Shown here: piece after piece, positions 1-8,331 of the stretch
Numbering within the stretch: the stretch's first letter is position 1
How the letters are laid out: each line of letters opens with the position of its first letter
Program-made: the position numbers and the translations under genes
Origin: Fodinisporobacter ferrooxydans
Lineage (GTDB): Bacteria > Bacillota > Bacilli > Tumebacillales > MYW30-H2
DNA: 64,000 nt
Direction: 5' to 3'
Assembly (NCBI RefSeq): GCF_022818495.1
Contig: NZ_CP089291.1
Span: 1,458,501 to 1,522,500, forward strand
Notes under the pieces: generated by a model
Databases searched by the model: none
Seen by the model: the letters and a program-made list of their open reading frames with translations, nothing else
Told to the model about the DNA's origin: nothing

Positions 1-656
1 GATGTCTGCCGCTTTAGCTGGTGTAGTTATGTGTATCTGGGTGATTTTCGGAGGGATGCTAGGTACGGCGTGGGGTGATCTAGTACATTGGTTTATATTT
101 GTGATAGGTCTTATAATTCTAATCCCGTTAACGTTATCACGTGCAGGGGGGCTTAGTCATGTATTGACTGCTCCTGGCCTTAAGCATGGATTTGGGAACA
201 TATTTAACATTTCACCTGGTGTTGCAATTGGTTTTGTAATTCTAACTCTTCCGTCAATTTTTGTTCGGCAAGCATATTTTCAGCGTCTATTATCTGAAAA
301 GAGTGCAAAAGACGGATTAGTTGGAACTATAATTGCAACCATAATCATGTTCCCAATTTACTTGCTTATTCCGGTTATCGGCTTATCCGGGCATTACCTC
401 TTTGCTCATATAAAGGCTTCGGAAGTCTTTCCCAGTATCGCAATTAACCTTTTCCCTACAGCATTAGGAGTAATTTTCTTTGCAGCTTTAGCTTCTGCTA
501 TCATGAGCTCTGCTGGAGGAGAGTTATTGTCTGCAACTTCAAATGTAACACAGGACATATACGTTCGATTAATAAATCCCTCTTCCTCTGAAAAAACAAA
601 AGTCAGAGTAGCACGGATTGTGGTCGTTTTACTAACGATAGTATCGTTCCTAATGC
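1..656 (+). pseudogene. Sodium:solute symporter (SSS family), 5' part, disrupted
   Basis: Open reading frame entering from the left edge (frame 2) that encodes several hydrophobic helices of an SSS-family Na+/solute symporter. The stretch SAIMSSAGGELLSATSN resembles the conserved core helix of this family. The coding frame stops just after position 656, where a transposon begins. The frame resumes at 4226: joining 656 to 4233 gives a continuous helix reading TIVSFLMLLLIPNILSLL, which shows the two pieces were one gene. The start of the gene lies outside the window. The deacylase gene downstream (4667) suggests the substrate was an N-acylated amino acid or similar, but this is inference. The gene is probably inactive while the element is present. 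Confidence 0.85.
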
Positions 657-936
657 TGTGAATTTGCACAATAAATCGGCTTAGGATTTGCAAATTATTT
701 AGGTCCCATATCGAAAGATTTTAGGCCCCTTTTTCAGAATAAATTAGCCAATGATTAAAAAATTTGCACGCTTTCGCGGTCTTCTGGCGAGTATTTCATT
801 CCACTATTATCCAATCCATCCTACTTCAACTACACTTTATCCCAATTCCGCTCTTGTTCAAATCGTTCATTCCCTATATACTCGTCTAATACGTGATCAA
901 GTTTGCTTTTTTCCTAACGCGCTATCGCTTGTTGCA

Positions 937-981
937 CCCAGTAGAAAGGCAATAGCATTTAGCTATTGCCTTTCTACTGGG
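937..981 (-). terminator. Perfect 20-bp stem hairpin at left end of transposon
   Basis: CCCAGTAGAAAGGCAATAGC (937-956) is followed by a 5-nt loop and its exact reverse complement (962-981). It lies about 30 bp downstream of the last transposon gene on the minus strand. There is no clear T-run, so it may be a terminator or an insulator that stops read-through into or out of the element. Confidence 0.6.
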
Positions 982-1010
982 TCTAAGAAGTAATCACTTG
1001 TCACTCTTTG

Positions 1011-1316
1011 TTAATCGACTTTCACTTCGTATTTCTGTTTTGGATGTAAATAAAATCGAGTTTCCCGAAGGTATAACAGCCATTCACAGCCAAGTTCTAT
1101 TCTACAAGGGATATACTCATAGCCTACCTTAATCTCGAAACAATCGCCGCAGTGAAGGTCGTAAGAATGGTCTATCTTTTGGATTTGCCAGCGTTCCTTG
1201 GCAGGACAATAGACGAGGATTCCTGGTTTTTGGGTTCGGGTCATCATGATTCTTTCCTTTCCTGAGAATATTTGGGGATCAGGGTTGTCCCCTTTGACTC
1301 GTTCTAAGCCATCCAA
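1011..1316 (-). CDS. Small transposon accessory protein (DUF5348-like)
   Basis: A 101-residue protein, the last gene in the transposon operon, starting one base after the ATPase stop. It contains a segment like LVYCPAKERWQIQKID followed by HSYDLHCGDCFEIKVG, which resembles the small DUF5348 proteins found next to such ATPases; that assignment is from memory. No catalytic motif is visible. The position immediately after an ExeA-like ATPase and the shared strand argue for a role in transposition or its control, but none is established. The true start could be the ATG about 75 bases inside the frame (MMTRTQKPG), since the first residues look less conserved. Confidence 0.55.
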   Translation of the reverse strand: MDGLERVKGDNPDPQIFSGKERIMMTRTQKPGILVYCPAKERWQIQKIDHSYDLHCGDCFEIKVGYEYIPCRIELGCEWLLYLRETRFYLHPKQKYEVKVD

Positions 1317-1317
1317 G

Positions 1318-2127
1318 CTATCTCAATGCCAGACCGCACTCCGGGGCGATGATCCGGATGACTTCGGCATCGATCTGTTCTTTTTTGTTTTGGCTGCCAT
1401 ATAATAGGGCGTGCATAGCCAATAAATTAATCAGGCGTGGATATCCATTGGAACAGGCACTAACAGCTTCTATTGCGTCTTCCGTGAAAATCGGATATTT
1501 CGCCCCGGCATAGGCAAGGTGATGCTCCATATATCCCTTGACCTCTTCCTTATCCAGCGGCTCGACCTGATGTCGAACCAAAAGCCGCTGGGATAAGGAT
1601 CTATGTGGGTTTAACGACAGACGGTCCCGTAAGTAAGGCCAGCCGCATATAAGAAGGACAAAAGGATTCTGGGTATCCATGTGAAAATTAAAGAGCAGGC
1701 TCAAATCTTGTAAAAAGACATCTTTGGCCATTTGCATCTCGTCAAGGATGAAAACCGGCGTAATCTTTTGTTCGTAGAACAAACGGCTAATCGCCTGTTG
1801 GATTTGGCGAAACAGATCCACTTTCCGACTTTGTGGCTGTTCTCCTAGGCCGAAGGCCAATCCACGGTAAAAGTCAGTTACTGTTCCTGTAGACAACGGG
1901 AAATAGATGACCTTGTAGAGCGATTGGCCCAAGCCTTCGGCAAATGCACCCAAGGCGTAGGTTTTACCGGCTCCCGGGTCGCCGACAACAAGTGCCATGC
2001 CGCGAACCTGCTTCATGTAGGTTAAACATCCCATTGCTTCTTGAAAGGAACGGGAAGTATAGGGCGACATACCTTTGGTTTCCTTGGCAAAAGGGATTTT
2101 GGAAAGGGAATAGAATGCCATGATCAT
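1318..2127 (-). CDS. ExeA-like AAA ATPase, transposon-associated
   Basis: A 269-residue P-loop ATPase. Walker A GDPGAGKT lies near residue 50 and Walker B VFILDEMQM near residue 125. A C-terminal lid region carries LINLLAMHAL, typical of the ExeA/TniB/MuB-like proteins that act with a DDE transposase. The family is thought to choose target DNA and activate the transposase. The ATG overlaps the transposase stop by 4 bases (ATGA), implying translational coupling. The frame is complete and shows no decay. Confidence 0.85.
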   Translation of the reverse strand: MIMAFYSLSKIPFAKETKGMSPYTSRSFQEAMGCLTYMKQVRGMALVVGDPGAGKTYALGAFAEGLGQSLYKVIYFPLSTGTVTDFYRGLAFGLGEQPQSRKVDLFRQIQQAISRLFYEQKITPVFILDEMQMAKDVFLQDLSLLFNFHMDTQNPFVLLICGWPYLRDRLSLNPHRSLSQRLLVRHQVEPLDKEEVKGYMEHHLAYAGAKYPIFTEDAIEAVSACSNGYPRLINLLAMHALLYGSQNKKEQIDAEVIRIIAPECGLALR

Positions 2128-3389
2128 TCCCTATCTTCTCCTTTCCTGTCCATCCCTTGCATATCAGCGAAGGAGATGGCGGGTCGTTTTCGTTTTACAT
2201 GAGCATTATCATGAAAATTCACTTCAGAAGCGCGAGCGACTGGTTTCCCGTCCTCATAGATATGCACGCCTTGTTCATCGTAACGAATCTCGATCTTTTG
2301 ACCTATAAATCGCTCGGGAACTTCATACAGCTGGTTATTGAGCGAAAACGTTCCGTCATGTTTGACAGTTCGATTCTCCCGTTTAAGAAAGATAGGATCT
2401 AATTTGGCAGGGTCGTCGACCATCCGTACTTGATCAATCTGGGACAAGTACACTTCGAGCGGCATTTTTCCATTGAGAGAAGAATGTGGCTTGCGATGGT
2501 AGTCTTCCTCCAACCACTTCCAAAACCGTTCATTCAGTTCTTCCAATGAAGAAGCCGGTTTTGCTTTTAACAGCGAATAGAAACGCGTCTTAATCGTTCC
2601 GAACAGGCGTTCTATTTTCCCTTTGCTAGCGGCATCATAGGGCTGCGTGTGCAGGAGGTGTATGCCTAATTCTGCACAAGCCAAATGCAGCGTATCGGAA
2701 CGAAAGATCTTGCCGTTGTCGGTATACAGCATCTTGGGAATGCCTCTGCGAAGCAAAGCTTCTTTCAAGACTGTGCGTAGCCCGTCAAATTTCTCGGATG
2801 GGACAAATTGCGCAAATGTGCATAGGCGAGAGCAATCATCGATCACCGCAATTAAATACGTCTTGATTTTTTTGTCGCCTGTACGAAGATATGGCCCATC
2901 TGACAGGTCGGTTTGCCAGAGCATATTGACCGTATCATGAGAAAACCGTTTTCGTTCGGGCGAACGCACTATCCCCTTCCCCAGCAATCCCTCCTTTTTC
3001 AGTAAGCGATAGATAGAGGTATAAGATACATCCTGCGGTAAAATCTCTCCTTGTTGCACCAATTGGTCATAAAACACCGTCACTGGCATTCCTTGATTTT
3101 CTTTACGCAGGGATACCAAGTGCAGCTGTAATTCACCGGATAACGATCGGGATTGTCCTCGATCCGAACGTGCCTGGGGCTTTAACGCGTCAAAACCATT
3201 ACGGCGATATTGCCTTAGCCAAGCTAAGATTGTCTTGGGTGTAAATTCTTTGGAACCATAGTAAGGGACTTCGTGGGTTTTGGCAGACACCTCAGCCAAA
3301 TATGTGGCGCGATCCACCTGTTCATTGAGCAAGGGAGCGATGATCCCATAGCGAAAAAGGGCCACGCGTTCCCGGTTTTGTTCATCCAT
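2124..3389 (-). CDS. DDE transposase (integrase-core, Mu/Tn552/IS481-like)
   Basis: A 421-residue transposase. An N-terminal helix-turn-helix region (TPKTILAWLRQYRRNGFDAL) is followed by an rve-type catalytic core. The first Asp is in LWQTDLSDG, the second in LYTDNGKIF and the Glu in KGKIERLFGT, so the DDE triad is complete. The C-terminal part (SLNNQLYEVPERFIGQKIEI) resembles the beta-barrel that follows the core in Mu-type transposases. The TG...CA ends and short target duplication fit this enzyme class. It overlaps the ATPase gene by 4 bases. The protein looks functional. Confidence 0.9.
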   Translation of the reverse strand: MDEQNRERVALFRYGIIAPLLNEQVDRATYLAEVSAKTHEVPYYGSKEFTPKTILAWLRQYRRNGFDALKPQARSDRGQSRSLSGELQLHLVSLRKENQGMPVTVFYDQLVQQGEILPQDVSYTSIYRLLKKEGLLGKGIVRSPERKRFSHDTVNMLWQTDLSDGPYLRTGDKKIKTYLIAVIDDCSRLCTFAQFVPSEKFDGLRTVLKEALLRRGIPKMLYTDNGKIFRSDTLHLACAELGIHLLHTQPYDAASKGKIERLFGTIKTRFYSLLKAKPASSLEELNERFWKWLEEDYHRKPHSSLNGKMPLEVYLSQIDQVRMVDDPAKLDPIFLKRENRTVKHDGTFSLNNQLYEVPERFIGQKIEIRYDEQGVHIYEDGKPVARASEVNFHDNAHVKRKRPAISFADMQGMDRKGEDRE

Positions 3390-3534
3390 TGGTTAAGTAG
3401 CCTCCCATTGTCTAAATTGGAAAGAACTGGCGCGCTTTCTCGTTCTTCCTTTTCGAAGGCTAGCCGGCTAACCATTACGATGCATTATAAAACCCGTACA
3501 CGGTCCCTGACGAGGAAAAAGGTATGTGGAAACA

Positions 3535-4140
3535 TTATTCTGTTTTGGCCACGGGTGATCCGTGATAAAATGAATGTGCCATAAAGCTGCTAATGTAATG
3601 ATTGTGCCACTTTCGAATGAAGGTGACTCTGGGGAGAGTTTCAATCATATTCAGAAGCATTATGGCTTTTTCTATGGGATCTTCTGGGAAGATCTGTTTG
3701 TTCCCCTCAAGACGAAAGAACATCTCGATGATTTTGCTTTTGGCCATCAACCGTTTCCGGTAAAAACAAACTAACTGGCGGCTAAATAGCAGTACACAAT
3801 AAGCCCAGAATAGTTGTAAGGTCTGCAAGATGGAAGAGAGCGTGTTCTGAAAGTAGGGAAGCAGAAAATCCGGAAGAATAGCGAATGTTTTGTTACATTT
3901 GGGATTCGGACATTTGTAACGGCAAATGGGAATCCGATATTCTGCATCGGTCTCGATCGCGTAGCGGTTATAAAAACCATGGCGTTTTAACTTCTGTTGG
4001 GACTTACAAATCGGGCAAGATTCAATCACAGGGAAATTATTGGCCCTGCCGAGCTGAAAATAACAGGGAAGATCAACTGGAAAATGATGGGTAATAATCA
4101 CTCGAAACACCGCCCTTATAATTTGCAAAAAGTTTAGCAA
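3535..4140 (-). CDS. Zinc-ribbon protein of transposon (DUF6431-like)
   Basis: A 201-residue protein, first gene of the element on the minus strand. It carries a treble-clef or zinc-ribbon type set of cysteines, CPICKSQQ and then CPNPKCNKTF, similar to the zinc-binding N-terminus of several transposase-associated proteins (family DUF6431 is my best recollection). The rest is helix-rich and hydrophobic. Its position next to the right inverted repeat and ahead of the transposase suggests DNA recognition or regulation of transposition. About 145 bp separate it from the transposase start. No enzyme motif is visible. Confidence 0.6.
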   Translation of the reverse strand: MLNFLQIIRAVFRVIITHHFPVDLPCYFQLGRANNFPVIESCPICKSQQKLKRHGFYNRYAIETDAEYRIPICRYKCPNPKCNKTFAILPDFLLPYFQNTLSSILQTLQLFWAYCVLLFSRQLVCFYRKRLMAKSKIIEMFFRLEGNKQIFPEDPIEKAIMLLNMIETLPRVTFIRKWHNHYISSFMAHSFYHGSPVAKTE

Positions 4141-4184
4141 ATTGAGGCGGCATTAAAATAGCGGTAATCTGTTCCAATGTGCAA

Positions 4185-4220
4185 ATGAGCACTTGTTTCC
4201 TGCGGAAACAAAGTGCTCAT
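4185..4220. repeat. Inverted repeat abutting right end of transposon
   Basis: ATGAGCACTTGTTTCC (4185-4200) pairs with GGAAACAAAGTGCTCAT (4204-4220) across a 3-nt loop with one extra base. It ends 5 bp from the element tip and includes the GAGCAC part of the terminal repeat. It may be a transposase-binding structure or a transcription block. Confidence 0.65.
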
Positions 4221-4225
4221 TCACA

Positions 4226-4603
4226 CTAATGCTTCTATTGATACCGAACATCCTTTCGCTTCTACTATTTGGCTACTACGGAGTTGTTGGTGGAATTACA
4301 TTTGCTTGGCTAGCAGCACTTTATTGGCCACGCGTTACAACTGTCGCAGCTACTTCAAGTATGATAATCGGTGGTGGGGTTTCAATTGTCTTGTATTTAT
4401 ATAACCAGCTTTCCCATACAACTTTATTTGGTGTTAACCCAATAATCATTGGATTAGTCTTGTCATTCCTCACTATAGTTATTGGTTCATTGTCGCAGAA
4501 AGAGGAATATACAAAGTATTTGAACTTTATTGAGGAAAATAATATTGTCGGAATTCGTCATTTCGGTAAGGTATTAACCAAAAACAATAGCGTTGAAGGT
4601 TAA
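4226..4603 (+). pseudogene. Sodium:solute symporter, 3' part after transposon
   Basis: Continuation of the symporter split at 656. The in-frame peptide runs from LMLLLIPNILSLLLFGYYGV through LAALYWPRVTT, an SSS-family signature-like region, into two further membrane helices and a charged C-terminus, ending at a TAA. In the disrupted state an upstream start inside the transposon end (4193) could translate it as a C-terminal fragment, which is unlikely to transport anything. The stop lies 63 bp before the deacylase gene. Confidence 0.82.
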
Positions 4604-4666
4604 GCATTAAAGTAAATATCCTGAATTTACATTCGTAAGTTTAATAAAATTAAAGGGGATTTATTT

Positions 4667-6289
4667 ATGATTGATTTGGTGATCCGCAATGGTTTAATCG
4701 TTGATGGGATGGGAAATCCAGCTTTTGTTGGTGATATTTCAATTCATAACGGCCATATTGTGAACATTGGGGTTGCTGATGAACAAGGGGAGTGTGAGCT
4801 GAACTCCGAGGGGATGGTGGTCTTTCCGGGGTTTATCGATGCGCATACTCATTCTGACATCGCCCTACTTGAGGAACCCGGAGCTGTTGCAAAAATCTCA
4901 CAAGGTGTAACAACAGAAATATTGGGGAATTGTGGATTTTCTGTTGCCCCAATTATTAAAAGTGATACCATAAAATCGTTCCGTCAGTATTGTAAGCCAG
5001 TATTAGGTTTCCCAGAAAGACTATGGACATGGAGTTCATACTCCGAATATATAGATATGTTGAAAGAGGCTCACCCAGCCGTTAACTATGCGTCCCTCGT
5101 AGGTCATAGCACACTTCGATGTGCCGTAATGGGTTTTGAGAATCGGAGCCCAACTGTTTCTGAATTATCACAAATGAAAGCGCTTCTTGAGGAGGCTTTG
5201 CAGCAAGGTGCGTTTGGAATCTCAACAGGTTTAGCTTATACACCTGGAGCATATGCGGGTACCGAGGAACTAATTGAATTGTCACGGGTTGTTGCCAAGT
5301 ACGGCGGTATCTATACAACACACTTGAGAAACCAGGGAGATATGCTTGTTGGTTCTGTTAAAGAAGCAATTGAGATTGGTGTTCAATCTGGGGTAGCAAT
5401 TCATATATCGCATCACAAGGTGGCCGGGGAGAAAAACGCTGGGTTAGTTAATCGAACTTTGTCATTGCTTGATGAAACTTTTCGCCAGGGTATTAAGTCA
5501 AGTTCTGATATGTACCCGTATTTAGCGGGGAGCACAACTCTTGCATCTTTACTCCCACCCTGGTTGCTTGAAGGTGGAGTAGAGAATATGCTTAGTAGAT
5601 TGCGAAATACGGAGACGAGGAAGATAGTAACTGCCAACTTTGAAAACGGAGTTTCAGGTTGGGAAAACCGTATTAATGCTATCGGATATCAAAATGTAGT
5701 AATTTGTTCACTTGAAAGCTTGGAAAACCGAAAGCTGCAAGGTATGGGGCTCGTTGAAATAGCAAAATTAAGGCATGAATCGGAACTAGAATGTATGTTT
5801 AATCTATTACTAGAGGAGAATGGAGATGTTGGTGTAATTCTCAAAAATTCAACCGAAGTAGATTTACAAACAGTATTAAAACATTCACGTACTGTTGTCG
5901 GGTCAGATGGATTATATAGCGGGGACCATCCCCATCCACGATTGTTTGGAACATTTCCAAGAATGATAAGACGTTATGTAAATGAACGGCCTATTCTTTC
6001 ATTGACGGAAGCTATCCGAAAAATGACTGGATTAACAGCTGAACTCTTCAATCTTAGTAAGGTAGGTAAACTACAAAAAGGGTTTCGTGCCGATATTGTA
6101 GTATTTGACCCTAAGAAAATAAAGGATAATGCAACGTTTGATTATCCCTGTTTGATGGCCGATGGAATTCATCACGTGTTAGTTGGTGGGTGTTTTGCCC
6201 TAAAAGACGGGCAAGTAACTGGTCTACGCAACGGAAATTTTTTAGCTCATTCCGTCTTAGGTAGCAAGGCTGCTAATAGTAAGGACTAA
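4667..6289 (+). CDS. N-acyl-D-amino-acid deacylase (amidohydrolase superfamily)
   Basis: A 540-residue amidohydrolase of the D-aminoacylase/dihydroorotase-like group, which hydrolyses N-acyl-D-amino acids to a D-amino acid and a carboxylate. The metal-binding signature GFIDAHTHSD is near residue 60. Later markers are HISHHKVAG (His ligands), VVGSDGLYSGDHPHPR (Asp near the C-terminal part of the barrel) and the closing RADIVVFDP strand. Length is normal for the family (about 480-540). An AAAGGGGAT ribosome site precedes the ATG. It sits directly downstream of the symporter gene, suggesting a former uptake-and-hydrolysis pair. The exact substrate cannot be read from sequence. Confidence 0.85.
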   Translation: MIDLVIRNGLIVDGMGNPAFVGDISIHNGHIVNIGVADEQGECELNSEGMVVFPGFIDAHTHSDIALLEEPGAVAKISQGVTTEILGNCGFSVAPIIKSDTIKSFRQYCKPVLGFPERLWTWSSYSEYIDMLKEAHPAVNYASLVGHSTLRCAVMGFENRSPTVSELSQMKALLEEALQQGAFGISTGLAYTPGAYAGTEELIELSRVVAKYGGIYTTHLRNQGDMLVGSVKEAIEIGVQSGVAIHISHHKVAGEKNAGLVNRTLSLLDETFRQGIKSSSDMYPYLAGSTTLASLLPPWLLEGGVENMLSRLRNTETRKIVTANFENGVSGWENRINAIGYQNVVICSLESLENRKLQGMGLVEIAKLRHESELECMFNLLLEENGDVGVILKNSTEVDLQTVLKHSRTVVGSDGLYSGDHPHPRLFGTFPRMIRRYVNERPILSLTEAIRKMTGLTAELFNLSKVGKLQKGFRADIVVFDPKKIKDNATFDYPCLMADGIHHVLVGGCFALKDGQVTGLRNGNFLAHSVLGSKAANSKD

Positions 6290-6377
6290 CTTAGTTTTCG
6301 AATATAAAAATTCAAGAAAAGACTAATAAATCATTAAACTGCACTCCATCAAGTAGACGGTGAAAAAGCAAAGAAAT

Positions 6378-6596
6378 TTAGGCAGCCTTGGTCAGAACTT
6401 TCATCGGACTGAGGCTGTTTGATTCCGCTTGTAATCGTTTGTAGTTTGAAAGTGTATGTAGCCAAATCATCAATGGCCTTGTCGCTTCAAAAGTAGGGCA
6501 TTGATGCAGATTGTATTTCTTGCACTGTAGTGAACTCGAACCCTTACATGGTTCAGTTGTTAATGCATTTGCAAACGAGTGGCAAGCTTTTGCCAT
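6378..6596 (-). pseudogene. Unidentified decayed reading frame
   Basis: The region 6290-6716 between the deacylase and the alcohol dehydrogenase holds no intact gene. A 72-codon minus-strand frame (ending SLSPMKVLTKAA) has a coding-like composition and may be a transposase scrap, but I cannot assign it to a family. It has no convincing ribosome site. Otherwise nothing is seen in this stretch. Confidence 0.2.
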
Positions 6597-6716
6597 ATCA
6601 TTAGATACTAATTACCTCTTAAATCTTCTCGAGGTATTGAAAACCTCTGTCACTGTACGGCACAGGCTTACTGCGTTAGCTGATTGAAACTCACTAAATG
6701 GTTTTAATCAGCGGTA

Positions 6717-7797
6717 ATGGGTGGGCGGCTTCAAGTTGAGGAAGTGAATTTAGCTGCGTCAAAGGCGAATGAAGTTCTTGTAAAAATAGGAGCAACTGTA
6801 GTATGCCATAGTGACTTGAACGCCCTTCACGATGAAACGACCCCAATCCCTACCATTCTCGGACACGAAGGGGCCGGAGTGGTTGTTGAAGTTGGCGAGA
6901 ATGTCCAGACTGTTAAACCTGGCGACAAGGTCGCTTTAAGTTGGGTCCCATTCTGTGGAACATGTGAGTTCTGTAAAGCAGGTCAGGTAAATCTTTGCGA
7001 ATCTGCTTTCGGCCCAATGTTTGCAGGCACACTCCTTGATGGTACAACCCGGTTAAGCCGAAATGGGGAAATACTCTACCATAACTCCCTTCTTTCCACA
7101 TTTGCAGAGTATACGGTTGTTCCGGAGATGAGCTGTGTTCAGATTCCAGGCGATATGCCTTTGGCTCAGGCTTCCTTGATAGGCTGTGGCGTGGCGGACC
7201 GGTTTTGGGGCCGCTGTTCGAGCAGCAAAGGTAACTCCGGGCTCGACTGTCGCAGTTTTCGGCATCGGGGGAGTCGGAGTTAATGCCATCCAAGGTGCCC
7301 GTATTGCCGGTGCATCGAAGATTATTGCGTGTGATCTCAAACCGCAAAACCTGGACATTGTAAAAACCTTTGGTGCAACACACACAGTAAATGTTGGTGA
7401 CGGAGATACCGTAGAAGCCCTTAAGGATTTGACGGGTGGGTTCGGCGTTCATTTTGCAATTGACTGCACAGGCAATACCAACGCAGCATCAACCGCTTGG
7501 CAAGGGACAAGAAGAGGAGGAACAACAGTTGTCATTGGTGCGTTTAATCCAAAGAAAGAACTAGTCCTCCCAGCAGGCGGATTTCATCGAGTGGGAAAGA
7601 CATTAAAAGGCAGTTTTTATGGAGATGTCCATCCATTTCGGGATTTCCCCATCATTGCGCAACTGTATCTGGATGGGAAATTCCAGTTGGATGAGCTTGT
7701 GCTTTCAAGAATCGGACTGGATCAAATAAATGATGCCTTTGACAGTTTCCATGATTCAGTATCCATAAACGTCGGACGTACAGTAGTAGAGTTTTAA
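6717..7797 (+). pseudogene. Zinc-dependent medium-chain alcohol dehydrogenase, frameshifted
   Basis: Two overlapping frames together encode one medium-chain Zn alcohol dehydrogenase. The first part holds the catalytic and structural zinc regions: CHSDLN, GHEGAGVVVEVG and the four-cysteine lobe CGTCEFCKAGQVNLCE. The second part holds the NAD-binding fold VAVFGIGGVGVNAIQGA and the C-terminus. At 7191-7200 the sequence reads GTGGCGGACC. Deleting one G (7196 or 7197) gives CGVATGFGAAVRAAK, exactly the expected joining sequence. So a single-base insertion breaks the gene, or a sequencing error is present. The N-terminus also appears about 8-12 residues short, suggesting the upstream region was rearranged. 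The class resembles enzymes with a GHEGAG motif that act on primary alcohols. Confidence 0.85.
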
Positions 7798-8331
7798 TAT
7801 TGTAGTGTTAGGCTTCACACATTTATGTGGATCTGACTGTTAAAAAAACCCTGTTTCATAAAATGGGAATAGGGAACTAAGAAATTGATCCTCTAGAATT
7901 ACATCTAAGGGGCTTTTACCAACTGACGAGACATATTTTTGACTTTATAAATGAATGTGAAAATCCTCCCTTTTAATAAAGGAAGACTATCTCGGCTATC
8001 CGGGGCTCTACATATTTAATGTGGAGCCCGGTGTTTTTGCGGACACTAGGCTGTTACTATTTCCGAACGTGCAAAACACGCTACAGAAACATTAGGACGG
8101 TCTCTATTTGGAGATTTATAGCCACAGAAAGTTTGGCTCTTTGGCATTAGGATACTAATTAATTCTAAAGAAGTTCATCCGAACGCTCTAGAATAGCATA
8201 ACATCACATGGGCGACCGAACCGGAAAACCCGCGCAAAATATGCAAAAACACCACATCGTAAAATAACCTGGATTTCTACCCTCTCAATTCCCAAATTGA
8301 TCGCTGATGTTGGTATAGATTCTAAGTTGCG
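7798..8331. other. Non-coding spacer before IS1380 element
   Basis: There is no intact gene in this 534-bp stretch. It contains the terminator listed at 8000-8038 and a short plus-strand remnant near 8049-8120 (peptide VTISERAKHATETLGRSLFG before a stop) that could be the tail of a lost gene. Its right edge, TTGCG at 8327-8331, is the target duplication of the IS1380 element. Confidence 0.5.
8000..8038 (+). terminator. Rho-independent terminator
   Basis: CCGGGGCTCTACAT (8000-8013) pairs with ATGTGGAGCCCGG (8019-8031) with a short loop and one bulge, followed by TGTTTTTG. It is about 200 bp downstream of the alcohol dehydrogenase remnant. Confidence 0.75.

Larger units (their letters stand above)
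657..4225 (-). mobile_element. Intact 3,569-bp four-gene transposon (Mu/Tn552-like transposase plus ExeA-like ATPase)
   Basis: Both boundaries can be read directly. The left end starts TGTGAATTTGCAC and the right end, read inward, starts TGTGAATGAGCAC, giving short TG...CA terminal inverted repeats. The 7-bp sequence CTAATGC occurs at 650-656 and again at 4226-4232, as expected for a target-site duplication. Removing the element and one copy restores the symporter frame. Subterminal TTTGCAA/C motifs recur at both ends and are likely transposase binding sites. All four genes are on the minus strand: zinc-ribbon protein, DDE transposase, AAA ATPase, and a small DUF5348-like protein. Confidence 0.88.

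Noticed and set aside
8049-8120. A 23-codon plus-strand peptide with protein-like sequence
   Set aside because: Too short to assign; mentioned only in the spacer entry.
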